From: Zygnema cylindricum
Taxonomy: Eukaryota > Streptophyta > Zygnematophyceae > Zygnematales > Zygnemataceae
Assembly (NCBI GenBank): GCA_037447655.1
Contig: JBBHKE010000836.1
Coordinates: 1 to 64,000, forward strand
Reading direction: 5' to 3'
DNA: 64,000 nt
Below the pieces are notes generated by a model, which worked only from the letters and a program-made list of their open reading frames with translations, was not told the DNA's origin and did no database searches. Each line of letters opens with the position of its first letter. The first letter of the stretch is position 1. Below, in pieces: positions 1 to 11,512 of the stretch. Position numbers and translations under genes: made by a program.

Positions 1-2472
1 CTAACACAAATTTGAGTTTGTGCTAACAAATATATTTGTAATAAACATCGTTTATTGTTCGCGGTCACAAAAAGATGTAAAACAAACTCCGAACCATGTT
101 TGTAACTCAAGTTTGTGTTTTCCCTAAAAACAATAGTGGTAAGAAACTCTTTACATTGTTAACGCTCACAAAAATAGTTAAATTAAACCCTAAACCATGT
201 TTCTAACACAAACTTGAGTTTGTGCTAACAAATATATTTGTAATAAACATCGTTTATTGTTCGTTGCCTCAAAAAGAGGGATAATAAACTCAAAACCATG
301 TTTGTAACTCAAGTTTGTGTTTTCGCTAACAACAATAGTGGTAAGAAACTCTTTACATTGTTAACGCTCACAAAAATAGTTAAAAAAAATACCTAAACCA
401 TGTTCCTAACACAAATTTGAGTTTGTGCTAACATATATATTTGAAAAAAACATCGTTTACTGTTCGCAATCACAAAAAGATGTAAAAAAACTCTGAACCA
501 TGTTTGTAAATCAAGTTTGTGTTTTCGCTAACAACAATAGTGGTAAGAAGCTCTTTACATTGTTAACGCTCACAAAAATAGTTAAACAAAACCCTAAACC
601 ATGTTTTTAACACAAATTTGAGGTTGTGCAAACAAATATATTTGTAATAAACATCGTTTATTTTTCTCGGTCATAAGAAGATGTAGAACAAACTCCGAAC
701 CATGTTTGTAACTCAAGTTTGTGTTTTCGCTAACAACAATAGTGGTAAAAAACTCTTTACATTGTGAACGCTCACAAAAATAGTTAAAAAAAACCCTAAA
801 CCATGTTCTTAACACAAATTTGAGTTTGTGCTAACATATATATTTGTAATAAACATCGTTTATTATTCTCAGTCAAAAAAAGATGTAAAACAAACTCCGA
901 ACCATGTTTGTAACTCAAGTTTGTGTTTTCGCTAACAACAATAGTGGTAAGAAACTCTTTACATTGAAAACGCTCACAAAAATAGTTAAAAAAAGCCCTA
1001 AACCATGTTTCTAACACAAATTTGAGTTTGTGCTAACAAATATATTTGTAATAAACATCGTTTATTGTTCGCGTTCACAAAAAGATATAAAACAAACTAC
1101 GAACCATGTTTGTAACTCAAGTTTGTGTTTTCGCTAACAACAATAGTGGTATGAAACTCTTTACATTGTTAACGCTCACAAAAATAGTAAAAAAAAACCC
1201 TAAACCATGTTTCTAACACAAGTTTGAGTTTGTGCTACCATATATATTTGTAAAAAACATCGTTTATTGTTCTTTGCCACAAAAAGAGGGAAAATAAACT
1301 TAGAACCATGCTTGTAGCTCAAGTTTGTTTTTTTGATAACAACAATAGTGGTAAGAAACTCTTTACATTGTTAACGCTCACAAAAATAGTTAAACAAAAC
1401 CCTAAACCATGTTTCTAACACAAATTTGAGTTTGTGCTAACATATATATTTGAAAAAATCATCGTTTACTGTTCGCAGTCACAAAAAGATGTAAAAAAAA
1501 CTCTGAACCATGTTTGTAACTCAAGTTTGTGTTTTCGCTAACAACAATAGTGGTAAGAAACTCTTTACATTGTTCTCGCTCACAAAAATAGTAAAAAAAA
1601 ACCCTAAATCATGTTTCTAACACAAAATTGAGTTTGTGCTAAAAAATATATTTGTAATATACATCATTTATTGTTCGTTGCCACAAAAAGAGGGAAAATA
1701 AACTCAGAACCGTGTTTGTAACTCAAGTTTGTGTTTTTGATAACAACAATAGTGGTAAAAAACTCTTTACATTGTTAACGCTCACAAAAATAGTAAAAAA
1801 AAACCCTAAATCATGTTTCTAACACAAAATTGAGTTTGTGCTAAAAAATATATTTGTAATATACATCGTTTATTGTTCGTTGCCTCAAAAAGAGGGAAAA
1901 TAAACTCAAAACCATGTTTGTAACTCAAGTTTGTGTTTTCGCTAACAACAATAGTGGTAAGAAACTCTTTACATTGTTAACGCTCACAAAAATAGTTAAA
2001 AAAAACCCTAAACCATGTTTCTAACACAAATTTGAGTTTGTGCTAACAAATATATTTGTAATAAACATCGTTTATTTTTCGCGGTCACAAAAAGATGTAA
2101 AACAAACTCCGAACCATGTTTGTAACTCAAGTTTGTGTTTTCCCTAAAATAATTAAACAAAACCCTAAACCATGTTTTAACACAAATTTGAGTTTGTGCT
2201 AACAAATATATTTGTAATAAACATCGTTTATTGTTTGTTGCCTCAAAAAGAGGGAAAATAAACTTAAAACCGTGTTTGTAACTCAAGTTTGTGTTTTAGC
2301 TAACAACAATAGTGGTAAGAAACTCTTTACATTGTTAACGCTCACAAAAAAAGTTAAACAAAACCCTAAACAATGTTTCTAACACAAATTTGAGTTTGTG
2401 CTAACAAATATATTTGTAATAAACATTGTTTATTGTTCGTCGCCTCGAAAAGATTGAAAATAAACTCAAAAC
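1..2472. repeat. Satellite array, two-monomer (about 202 bp) higher-order repeat
   Basis: Two related monomers of about 100 bp alternate. One starts near CATGTTTGTAACTCAAG and contains AACAACAATAGTGGTAAG. The other starts near CATGTTTCTAACACAAAT and contains AACAAATATATTTGTAAT. The motif ACCATGTTTGTAACTC recurs near 94, 296, 497, 698 and 900, giving a period of about 202 bp and roughly 12 dimers. The tail of the second monomer comes in two versions (AGATGTAAAAC and AGAGGGAAAAT) that alternate irregularly. A shortened monomer near 2130-2165 shows an internal deletion. It is AT-rich, and the short open frames in it are by-products of the repeat. The array continues past the left window edge. 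Confidence 0.95.
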
Positions 2473-3286
2473 TAGTGTTGTGTATCGGTAAGGATTTTCC
2501 GATAACCGATATGGGCCATTTTTCGGAGACCCGATAATCGATATATTGGTACAATATATCGCTATCGGTCTTATCGCCGATAAGTAGCCGATAATATCAG
2601 CTACTTATCGGCGATAATGCCGATAACGATAACTATCGGCGATAACTGTACAGACCGTACAGATAAATGTACGGCCAATACATTCATATGTACGTCTTAT
2701 TCCCCCGACAGCAGCCGGCATAATATATGTACGGCTTTAGTACGGCTCCAGTTAAAGCGATGTACCTTCCACATCCGACGCCGTGGCTTTGTCCCCTACT
2801 TTTTTGAGATCCACTAAAAACCTGCCACGTGTCAATCCGTCGACTTTTTTGGCCAAAGCCGCCAAAAAAGCCATTCTGAGATGTCGGCGCTCACGCTGAC
2901 CGTCCGCTCTTATTTAATCATTGAATTTCGTCTGTTCGATTCTAGCTGCGCGCATAATGTTATTCTGCATCCGTTGTACTTTGTGTCCGCCGTCTTTTTA
3001 CCGTTTCATGATAATCGGTTTATCGGTACAATTCCATACATTTTCGTCAAATTTATGTACAGTTAACCGCCCAAAAATTACTACAAAGTGCAACGTATTT
3101 TTTCGTCAAATTCCGTACATTTCCCGTAAAAGGCCGTACATTTCACGTAAATTTCGGTTCAGTTTACCGGACAGAAAGCATTCCGAACAGAAAAGTACAA
3201 ATATATCGGGACCGCTGACCGTTCGATAACGATAACTATTTGTATCCGTGTTATCGCGATAAGTTTTTTACCGATACACAACACTA
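2473..3286. mobile_element. Non-autonomous hAT-type transposon (MITE-like), 814 bp
   Basis: The element has perfect 19-bp terminal inverted repeats: TAGTGTTGTGTATCGGTAA at 2473-2491 and its complement at 3268-3286. It is flanked by a perfect 8-bp target duplication, CTCAAAAC, at 2465-2472 and 3287-3294. An 8-bp duplication with a TAGTG-type terminus is the hAT signature. Subterminal regions are full of short inverted ATCGG/CCGAT motifs, including a stem around 2575-2610, as expected for transposase binding. The interior has only short open frames (for example 2921-3229) with no transposase motif, so it would need a hAT transposase supplied in trans. It interrupts one satellite monomer cleanly. 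Superfamily assignment is confident; family identity is unknown. Confidence 0.9.
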
Positions 3287-5861
3287 CTCAAAACCATGTT
3301 TGTAACTCAAGTTTGTGTTTTCGCTAACAACAATAGTGGTAAGAAACTCTTTCCATTGTTAACGCTCACAAAAATAGTTAATAAAAACCCTAAACCATGT
3401 GTCTAACACAAATTTGAGTTTGTGCTAACATATATATTTGTAAAAAACAACGTTTATTGTTTGTCCCCTCAAAAAGAGGGAAAATAAACTCAAAACCATG
3501 TTTGTAACTCAGGTTTGAGTTTTCGCTAACAACAAAAGTTGTAAGAAACTCTTTACATTGTTAACGCTCACAAAAATAGTTAAAAAAAACCCTAAACCAT
3601 GTTTTTAACACGAATTTGAGTTTATGCTAACAAATATATTTGTAATAAACAACATTTATTGTTCGTCGCCACAAAAAGGTGTAAAACAAAATTCGAACCA
3701 TGTTTGTAACTCAAGTTTGTGTTTTCGCTAACAATAATAGTGGTAAGAAACTCTTTTCATTGTTAACGCTCACAAAAATAGTTAAAAAAAACCCTAAACC
3801 ATGTTTTTAACACGAATTTGAGTTTATGCTAACAAATATATTTGTAATAAACATCGTTTATTGTTCGTCGCCACAAAAAGGTGTAAAACAAAATTCGAAC
3901 CATGTTTGTAACTCAAGTTTGTGTTTTCGCTAACAACAATAGTGGTAAGAAACTCTTTACATTGTTAACGCTCACAAAAATAGTTAAAAAAAACCCTAAA
4001 CAATGTTTTTAACACAAATTTGAGTTTGTGCTAACAAATATATTTGTAAAAAACATCGTTTATTGTACGTTGCCACAAAAAGATGTAAAACAAACTTCGA
4101 ACAATGTTTGTAACTCAAGTTTGAGTTTTCGCTAACAACAATAGTGGTAAGAAACTCTTTCCATTGTTAACGCTCACAAAAATAGTTAAAAAAAACCCTA
4201 AACCATGTTTCAAACACAAATTTGAGTTTGTGTTAACAAATATATTTGTAATAAACATCGTTTATTGTTCGTCGCCACAAAAAGATGTAAAACAAACTCC
4301 GAACCATGTTTGTAACTCAAGTTTGTGTTTTCGCTAACAACAATAGTGGTAAGAAACCCTTTCCATTGTTAACCCTCACAAAAATAGTTAATAAAAACCC
4401 TAAACCATGTTTCAAACACAAATTTGAGTTTGTGTTATTAAATATATTTGTAATAAACATCGTTTATTGTTCGTCGCCACAAAAAGATGTAAAACAAACT
4501 TCGAACAATGTTTGTAACTCAAGTTTGTGTTTTCGCTAACAACAATAGTGGTAAGAAACTCTTTACATTGTTAACGCTCACAAAAATATTTAAAAAAACC
4601 CTAAACCATGTTTCTAACACAAATTTGAGTTTGTGCTAACAAATATATTTGTAATAAACATCGTTTATTGTTCGTCGCCACAAAAAGATGTAAAACAAAC
4701 TTCGAAACCATGTCTAGAACTCAATATTGACTTTTCGCTAACAACAATAGTGGTAAGAAACTCTTTCCATTGTTATCGCTCACAAAAATAGTTGAAAAAA
4801 ACCCTAAACAATGTTTCTAACACAAATTTGAGTTTGTGCTAACAAATATATTTGTAAAAAACAACGTTTATTGTTTGTCCCCTCAAAAAGAGGGAAAATA
4901 AACTCAAAACCATGTTTGTAACTCAGGTTTGAGTTTTCGCTAACAACAAAAGTTGTCAGAAACTCTTTACATTGTTAACGCTCACAAAAATAGTTAAAAA
5001 AAACCCTAAACCATGTTTTTAACACGAATTTGAGTTTGTGCTAACAAATATATTTGTAATAAACATCGTTTATTGTTCGTCGCCACAAAAAGATGTAAAA
5101 CAAAATTCAAACCATGTTTGTAACTCAAGTTTGTGTTTTCGCTAACAACAATAGTGGTAAGAAACTCTTTTCATTGTTAACAATCACAAAAATAGTTAAA
5201 AAAAACCCTAAACCATGTTTCTAACAGAAATTTGAGTTTGTGCTAACAAATATATTTGGAATAAACATCGTTTATTGTTCGTCGCCTCAAAAAGAGGGAA
5301 AATAAAGTCAAAACCATGTTTGTAACTCAAGTTTGAGTTTTCGCTAACAACAATAGTGGTAAGAAACTCTTTACATTGTTAAAGCTCACAAAAATAGTTA
5401 AAAAAACCCTAAACCATGTTTCTAACACAAATTTGAGTTTGTGCTAACAAATATATTTGTAATAAACATCGTCTATTGTTCGCCGTCACAAAAAGATGTA
5501 AAATAAACTCAGAACCATGTTCGTAACTCAAGTTTGTCTTTTTGATAACAACAATAGTGGTAAGAAACTCTTTACATTGTTAACGCTCACAAAAATAGTT
5601 AAAAAAAACCTTAAACCATGTGTCTAAAATTTTTTTGAGTTTGTACTAACATATATATTTGTAAAAAACATCGTTTATTTTTCGTTGCCACAAAATGAGG
5701 GAAAATAAACTCAAAACCATGTTTGTAACTCAAGTTTGAGTTTTCGCTAACAACAATAGTGGTAAGAAACTCTTTACATTGTTAACGCTCACAAAAATAG
5801 TTAAATAAAACCCTAAACCATGTTTATAACACAAATTTGAGTTTGTGCTACCATATATATA
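3287..5861. repeat. Satellite array, dimeric form, continued
   Basis: Continuation of the two-monomer array after the hAT insertion, about 13 further dimers. Phase and monomer order resume exactly at the 8-bp target duplication, so both blocks were one array. The last monomer fades into non-satellite sequence near 5862 after GTGCTACCATATATAT. Confidence 0.94.
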
Positions 5862-6045
5862 TTTAATATTTTTGGTCTAAGTTTGATGTCATATCGAATG
5901 ATAAAAGATAAGAAAACAAAATCGGAAAGCCATGGCGGAAAATGTACGTACTGATGACGTCACATGGTAGCGTGACTTCGCTATGTCACAAAACCCTAAA
6001 CATCTACAACGTCACAAAAACCTCGACGTCTACAACCGTCGTAGC
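5862..6045. other. Non-satellite spacer between dimeric and tetrameric satellite blocks
   Basis: About 185 bp that does not follow the satellite consensus. It holds the palindrome TGACGTCA near 5956 and several further ACGTC and GTCAC words, then re-enters satellite sequence at about 6046 (GCGCTCACAAAAATAG). No inverted termini or target duplication are visible and there is no coding potential. It may be a diverged monomer or the scar of an old insertion. Confidence 0.5.
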
Positions 6046-6924
6046 GCTCACAAAAATAGTTCAAATAATTTCTTAACCATGTTTGTAACTCAAATTTGTG
6101 TTTGCGCTAACAATAAATTCGTGTAATAAACAACGTTTACTATTAATCTCACAAATATAGTAAAAAAAAACCCTCAACTATATTTGCCACACAAATTTGT
6201 GTTTTCGTTTACAACAAAAATATAGACAAACAAAGTTTATTGTTTAAACACAGAAAATGGTTAAAAAAATCCCTAAACCATGAATCTATCACATACTTGA
6301 GTGTGAGCTAACAAAGATATTTGTAACAAACAACGTTCATTGTTAACGCTCACAAAATGATGTAAAATAAACTTTGAACCATGTTTAAAACACAACTTTT
6401 TGTTTGCGCTAAAAACAATATTGGTAACAAACACTTTATATCGTTAACTCTCACAAAATAATTTAAATAATTTCTTAACCATGTTTGTAACTCAAATTTG
6501 TGTTTGCGCTAACAATAATTTTTTGTAGAAAACAACGTTTAGTATTACTCTCCCAAAACAGTTAAAAAAAAACCCTAATATATATGCGCTACACTAATTT
6601 GTGTTTGCGTTAGCAACAAAAATATCAACGAACAAATTTTTGCTAACGCACACAAAGATAGTTAAAAAATACCCTAAACCATGTTTCTATCACAAATTTG
6701 AGATTGCGTTAACGAAGATATTTGTAACAAACAACGTTTATTGTTAGTGCTCATAAAAAGAGGCAATATAATTCCGAACTTTGTTTAAAACACAACTTTT
6801 TGTTTGCGCTAACAACAATATTGGTAACAAACACTTTATATCGTTAACGCTCACAAAAATAGTTCAAATAAACTCTCAACCATGTTTATAATTCAAATTT
6901 TTGTTTAAGCTAAAAATAAACTCT
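6046..6924. repeat. Satellite array, four-monomer (A-B-C-D) higher-order form
   Basis: Monomers of about 100 bp follow the order A (TTTGTAACTCAAATTTGTG with an AATAAATT core), B (GCCACACAAATTTGTG, AACAAAAATAT core), C (CTATCACA..TTGAG, AAAGATATTTGTAAC core) and D (AAAACACAACTTTTTG, AACAATATTGGTAAC core). This is the order of the blocks at 21231, 29514 and 40430 and differs from the dimeric array at 1-5861. It is more diverged than the dimeric block. It ends at about 6924 inside an A-type monomer, where element-X sequence begins. Confidence 0.88.
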
Positions 6925-7214
6925 TGTAAACAACGATGTTTTGTGCGTGCGCATGTTCGCGTGCGTAATTAATTATCGAAAGTAATGTGGTGGTACGAAT
7001 AAAGGTTCGAATGGATTTGCGGATTGGGGGAGTAAATATACGAGCAAAATTAAAGGGACATGAGGGAATAATTGAGTGGCGCGAAATGCTTTGGGAAATA
7101 GACAGCGGATCGCGAAGCGATCCGATTTGAAATATTTGAAATGTTTGAAAATAAACGCCACGCGTACGAACATAATATGGCAAGAGGCATTTATGGCCAA
7201 AGACGTGATTACGG
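6925..7214 (-). mobile_element. Remnant of element X (solo-LTR-like), truncated
   Basis: Read on the minus strand this matches 39400-39660, including the blocks GATCGCTTCGCGATCCG, TTTCGCGCCACTCAATTA and CGCACGAAAC-like words. The terminal bases seen in the intact copy are missing at the satellite side. The other side is cut at 7214 by the Copia-3 LTR. It is therefore an older element X copy that was a target for Copia-3. There is no coding potential. Confidence 0.75.
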
Positions 7215-8062
7215 TGTTGATTTGAGATAGCTAGTGCCCAAGAAGAAGAAGAAGAAACACTAACAGTTGCCATAATAATCAAATCAGAAAAGAGGAAACT
7301 ATCACAAAAACCAACAAAATGACGGACTTCACAATGAAGCCCCAAGAAAACCATACCCACCCTAGGTCTGCAAATTTTCCAAAACAAAGACCTTACCCCA
7401 AAGAAACTACTTGCAGAATTTCACAAGGTTCTGCCAAATATCACAATTATCTTACAATTCAAAAACCGCCAAAAACTAACTGTTTCACAGTTTTCAGACA
7501 TGGAATTCCTAACTCCAAAAATATTCGAAGTCTTACATATACAAGCGAGCCTACAGCTGATCTACATCGTAACATAGTTACCGTGGTCGACTGATTCACT
7601 TAAACTTTATCAAAACAAAACCCCGCCGTTAAGGGTACAAAATATTTACATCATTCTAAAAAACTGACTAAAAACTGACTAAAAACTGAATTCCGCTATA
7701 CTAAAATAGTACGCGGTCAAATTTTTTCCACGGAAATGACGGCGCAGTCAATATTTCACTTCCAAAAATGACAGCGGACGGAGTTTGCCGTCCGCACATT
7801 CGTTCATCACCAAAGATGAACCTCCACGTGTAAATCCGGTCTGCAAATGAAACTGTACTTCGTCGTCCAGATCGTACAACCTTGTCTTCCTCACGGATCG
7901 ACACGTGTCTTTAGAGTGTACCAAACTTGTGTACTCCATTTGGAGTTACATATCACACGAAATCCAATCTAAGCCACTTTAATCTATACAAAAAATGACT
8001 TAGTCCGAAATCTCCTTCTCACACACGAGATATAGAGAAGACTAAAGGATTCCAAAACAACA
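7215..8062 (-). repeat. Copia-3 3' LTR (848 bp), including the gag start
   Basis: On the minus strand it runs from TGTTGTTTTGG (8062) to ATCAACA (7215), giving TG...CA ends. A polypurine tract lies immediately upstream at 8063-8078 (AAAGGTTTAGGGGAG). Its last 59 nt (7273-7215) are an open frame starting at ATG: 19 codons (MATVSV..) plus the two bases CA. This is the same length and phase as the gag start in the Copia-1 LTR, so it is read as the LTR-encoded Gag N-terminus. In this 3' copy the frame runs on meaninglessly into element X flank (open frame to 6905). Confidence 0.82.
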
Positions 8063-9318
8063 CTCCCCTAAACCTTTAGACTCTCTAAGCCACTAAGTCC
8101 ACATGTCTCTCTACAAAACTGAAATTTAGGTGCAGGTAAAGGCTTAGTCATCATATCTACTACCATCTCCTCATCTGGCAGATAACAAAGTTTTAAAATT
8201 TTGTTCATCACCTTCTCTCTTACAAATGCAGTTTGATATCAGCGTGCTTGCTTTTGAAGTGATGACTTGGATTAGATGTATTCGTTATAGGTGCTTCGTT
8301 GTCACACCACACTATTTGAGGTCTAAATTGCATGAAATGAAGTTATTGAAGGAGAGACTTTACCCAATGTAACTCTTTGAAAGCTGAGCGTGCTGCCATG
8401 TATTTAGCCTCTATTGTAGACTGAATTGTAACTTTCGGAAGCTTGCTGCTCTATCAGCATGTTCCACTTCCAATTTTCAAAATGAATCCGGTGGTGGAGC
8501 GAGGGCTTGTTATGTGTTTGTAGCTCGCATCGCTCTAAGTCTGAATTTTGAATTCATCACCGCCGAGATCAAGTCGCATAATCCGTGTCCCTGCAAGATA
8601 CCGAAGAACCCTCTTTGCAACCTCCCAATCCGATCTCTTTGGATTTTGTAAATTTTGATTTAAAGCACCAACTGTTGCTGCAATGTTTCGCCGTGTGCAA
8701 TTTATGAAGTAGATTAGGCTGCGAACAATCTGACGGTATGGAATGGTAGCCATAAAGTCTGTCTCCCTTGATTCCGAGGTGTCATAAAAAATGACTCCTC
8801 CATCGATCTCCATGCTTTCCACCTTTTGCTTAAACTTCGTGGGAGTGGCACTTCCCTTTCCCTCTGCCATGCCAAACTTTTGAAGCAAATTCCCAATCGT
8901 TTCTTGCTGGGTTAGATAAATTATTCTCCTATCTCTATCCTTTTTTACTTAAATTCCAAGAATTTACTTAGTCTCCTCTATATCTTTCATCTCAAATCTT
9001 AAATTCAAGGCTGCATTTATTTGATTAATCTCATTTATTGACTTACTTAGTAACAGCAAATCATCTGCATACACCGCAATGTAAGTGATTGAATCTTCCA
9101 CTTTCATAACATAGACTAGTGATCTGAACTTATCCTCACAAAACCGAGATAAGTTAGAAAACTCATCTAGTTGCAGATACGTAGAGCATGCTTCAAACCG
9201 TACAAAGATTTCAACAGCTTACAGAGCAGATTTTTTTTCTGGTCTCTGCAAACATTTTAGGCTTCTTCATGTAAATCACTTCCTCTAAATATCCATGCAA
9301 AAAAGCCGTCTTAACATC

Positions 9319-9642
9319 CATTTGATGTAATTCTATATCCTCAATGGCTGCTTAAAATAACAAAATTCTAACAGTTGGAAACCGAACAATAGAAGTAAAA
9401 GTCTATACAAAATCAATCCCCTCCTTCTTACTATAGCCTTTTGCAACAAGCCGAGCCTTATATCATTCTATGGAATCATCCATTTGATGTAATTCTATAT
9501 CCTCAATGGCTGCTAAAAATATCAAAATTCTAACAGTTGGAAACCGAACAACAGAAGTAAAAGTCTCTACAAAATCAATTCCCTCCTTCTTACTATAGCC
9601 TTTTGCAACAAGCCGAGCCTTATATCATTCTATGGAATTATC
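9319..9642. repeat. 162-bp tandem duplication inside Copia-3 RT
   Basis: The segment starting CATTTGATGTAATTCTATA at 9319 repeats from 9481 with a 162-bp period and only a few differences (for example GCTTAAAATAAC versus GCTAAAAATATC). It spans the RT coding stretch that on the minus strand reads ARLVAKGY...ETF..VVRFPTVRILL. The length is a multiple of three, so the duplication itself keeps frame. The copies have diverged at several sites, so it is not recent or artefactual. Confidence 0.9.
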
Positions 9643-9937
9643 CGGTTTCAACTTAGTTTGAAAGACCCACTTACAGCTTATTGCCATTCGATTCAGAGGA
9701 AGCTCCACAAGCTCCCAAGTTTGAGCCTCCATGATCGATCGCATTTTGTCGTTTTTCGCGGAGATCCATTGATCCTTTTCCGAAGCTGAGAAAAACTCAT
9801 GTATGGTGACCAATTCCATCGTGCTGGCAAAAAATAGAGCTTGCTCCACCTGTTCACCTCGCAATTGGCGCTTTGCATTCTTCCTTTCGGAAAATATGAG
9901 GCTAAAACTGTTGGAGCCGTACTTGTCTTCTGAGGTT

Positions 9938-9970
9938 GAGGAGGAGGAGGAGGAGGAGGAGGAGGAGGAG
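9938..9970. repeat. (GGA)n microsatellite encoding polyproline in Copia-3
   Basis: About eleven uninterrupted GGA units. On the minus strand they encode a run of prolines in the variable linker between the integrase C-terminus and RT. Confidence 0.9.
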
Positions 9971-10432
9971 TAGAATGTTCAGGTTGAACAATTGGAGGGT
10001 CCAGAGTACAAATAGGAGATGATCCTCCACCGACAGAGATGGAAGAAGAAAAAAAAACATTTTCCAAAATTACATATTCTTGAATTTTGACATTTTTCTT
10101 AGAATCTGTCATTGCCAAAAACATCAATCGATTGACAGCCTTCCTTAACCTAAATATTCCTATCAACTTGAAGAGTTTTCATATACGTATTGCATACTCT
10201 ATAACCTAAAGACTCATCATCATATCCCATTAAAGTCATTGGAACAAATTTAGGAACAAGCTTAGAATTAAGAAGATTATCCAAAATAAAACATTTACTA
10301 CGAAAAACCCGGAAGTGACAAACAATAATTTTCTTCCGGTCCACACTTCATAGGGTGTTTTTTTTTTATGGCTCTAGTTTCTATTTCATTCTCGATATAC
10401 GAAGCACAAGAAAAAGCCTCACCCAAAAAATT

Positions 10433-10758
10433 TGTTGAAGGTCATAGGCATTTTGACTCGGTTGTGATCCAGTCCCACTAAGAGTCACACTTGCACCAGT
10501 TGGAATATTCGTCCTTGGAGGAGCAGGTGGAGCAGTAGGGCTAATAGAAGCACTTGCAACAAGAGCTAAGCCATTATCAGACATGTTAGCAGAAGCAAAC
10601 CCAAAGAGGAATACTCATCACACTAGATCAATACTCTAAGATGTGTAACTTCAAATGAAAGAGGTATTTCAACCAAACAAACATGTACTACGAGCAAATC
10701 AAAAACAATAGAGCACTAAACACCTTAAACTGCACTTAGTGCTCTCATTTCCTTAACC
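10433..10758 (-). repeat. Copia-2 LTR (copy C), distal part, split by Copia-1
   Basis: 3' part of a Copia-2 LTR on the minus strand. It ends CTTCAACA at 10433 and contains the LTR-encoded gag start (ATG at 10584, 152 nt to the LTR end, 50 codons plus CA). It continues at 16657 after the Copia-1 insertion, whose target duplication TAACC sits at 10754-10758. Beyond 10432 lies Copia-3 integrase sequence, not a Copia-2 primer-binding site. This is therefore the outer end of a 3' LTR inserted into Copia-3. Confidence 0.85.
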
Positions 10759-11512
10759 TGTTGTCTTTTTGGAAAGCTTTCAGTCTCAGAGCAGCGCAGC
10801 TGCTTTACAGACAAAGCAGCGCAGCTGCTATACACACAGAGCAGCGCAGCTGCTATACAACAGAGCAGCGCAGCTGCTATACAGCAGAGCAGCTGCTATA
10901 CAGCAGAGCAGCGCAGCAGCGAAGCTGCAACACAGACAGGACAAGGCAACCACGATTATATTTGATATGGTCCGTACGGACAACGCAACGTCTGATATTC
11001 TTAATGTGATTCTGTACAGGATAAAGCAACTGCGATAGATACGATTCTAGTCAACTTAGTGGGAACTCAGTGGTAACTTAGTGGGTAGCTCAGTGGTAGC
11101 TCAATGGTAGCTTAGTGGTAGCTCAGTGGTAGCTTACTATTAGCTTGGCAGCTTGACGTACCTCTCAGGTACACTGGTATTGCCGGTACAACACTGTATA
11201 AGACTTAGGACTTAGAACACATGATGTATCCAAACTTCCAAGTAGTAAAACTGCAGACAGTTTTTGGGAAACTTTTGAGTATTATATCTTGAGTGTTGTC
11301 GGGTCAATTGTGCTATAACTTTGGGAGTTATCAGTGTTTATTCTACTCTATATTCTGAAAGAGTGTTGTGTGGTTTGGATGCTTATATAAGAAGTGGTGA
11401 GCACTTAAGAACAACTGTTTGGTAGGATTCTTGATAGCTTGTGAGAGTGTATCATGTCTACTTCTACTACTACTGCTGCTCCTCCACCTGCACCGGTGGT
11501 TGTAGAACAACA
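10759..11512 (+). repeat. Copia-1 5' LTR with AGCAGCGCAGCTGC minisatellite
   Basis: It runs from TGTTGTCTTTTTGG to AGAACAACA. Between about 10793 and 10930 it contains several tandem units of about 22 bp around AGCAGCGCAGCTGCTATACA, each with the palindrome CAGCTG. A second minisatellite at 11055-11150 is built of GGTAGCTCAGT/GGTAGCTTAGT decamers. The gag start codon is inside the LTR at 11454, 59 nt before its end. Confidence 0.93.

Larger units (their letters stand above)
8063..10432 (-). pseudogene. Copia-3 pol remnant (integrase C-terminus, RT, RNase H)
   Basis: Minus-strand Copia pol with many breaks. In order from 10432: integrase C-terminal part (EAFSCASYIENE, then HFRVFRSKCFILDN and the LMGYDDESLGYRV block near 10150-10344); a variable linker with a polyproline run; the RT start (EAQTWELVELPLNR, CKWVFQTKLKPDNS at 9625-9864); a duplicated RT segment; an RT block near 9000-9230; the RT end with YRQIVRSLIYFINCTRR (8535-8888); and RNase H down to the polypurine tract at 8078. 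Gag, protease and the integrase catalytic core are absent because a Copia-2 LTR is joined at 10433. Premature stops, frameshifts and a 162-bp duplication make it non-functional. The family differs from Copia-2 by its LTR and by about half of its residues. Confidence 0.85.

Noticed and set aside
2617-3229. Open frames inside the 814-bp hAT element as a gene
   Set aside because: They are short, overlap one another, have no transposase motif, and the element length is that of a non-autonomous derivative.
594-5000. Short open frames in the satellite (for example 594-815, 796-1017, 2008-2286, 4306-4539)
   Set aside because: They recur with the tandem repeat, encode the same low-information peptide, and show no domain or start context. 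They are by-products of a stop-poor phase of the monomer.
1-6924. CCCTAAACC words in every monomer, resembling plant telomere repeat
   Set aside because: Only one unit occurs per 100-200 bp and it varies (CCCTCAAC, CCTTAAAC). There is no (TTTAGGG)n array.
6905-7387. 160-residue minus-strand frame spanning the Copia-3 LTR end
   Set aside because: Only the stretch from the ATG at 7273 to the LTR end at 7215 is plausible gag leader. The remainder runs into element X flank.
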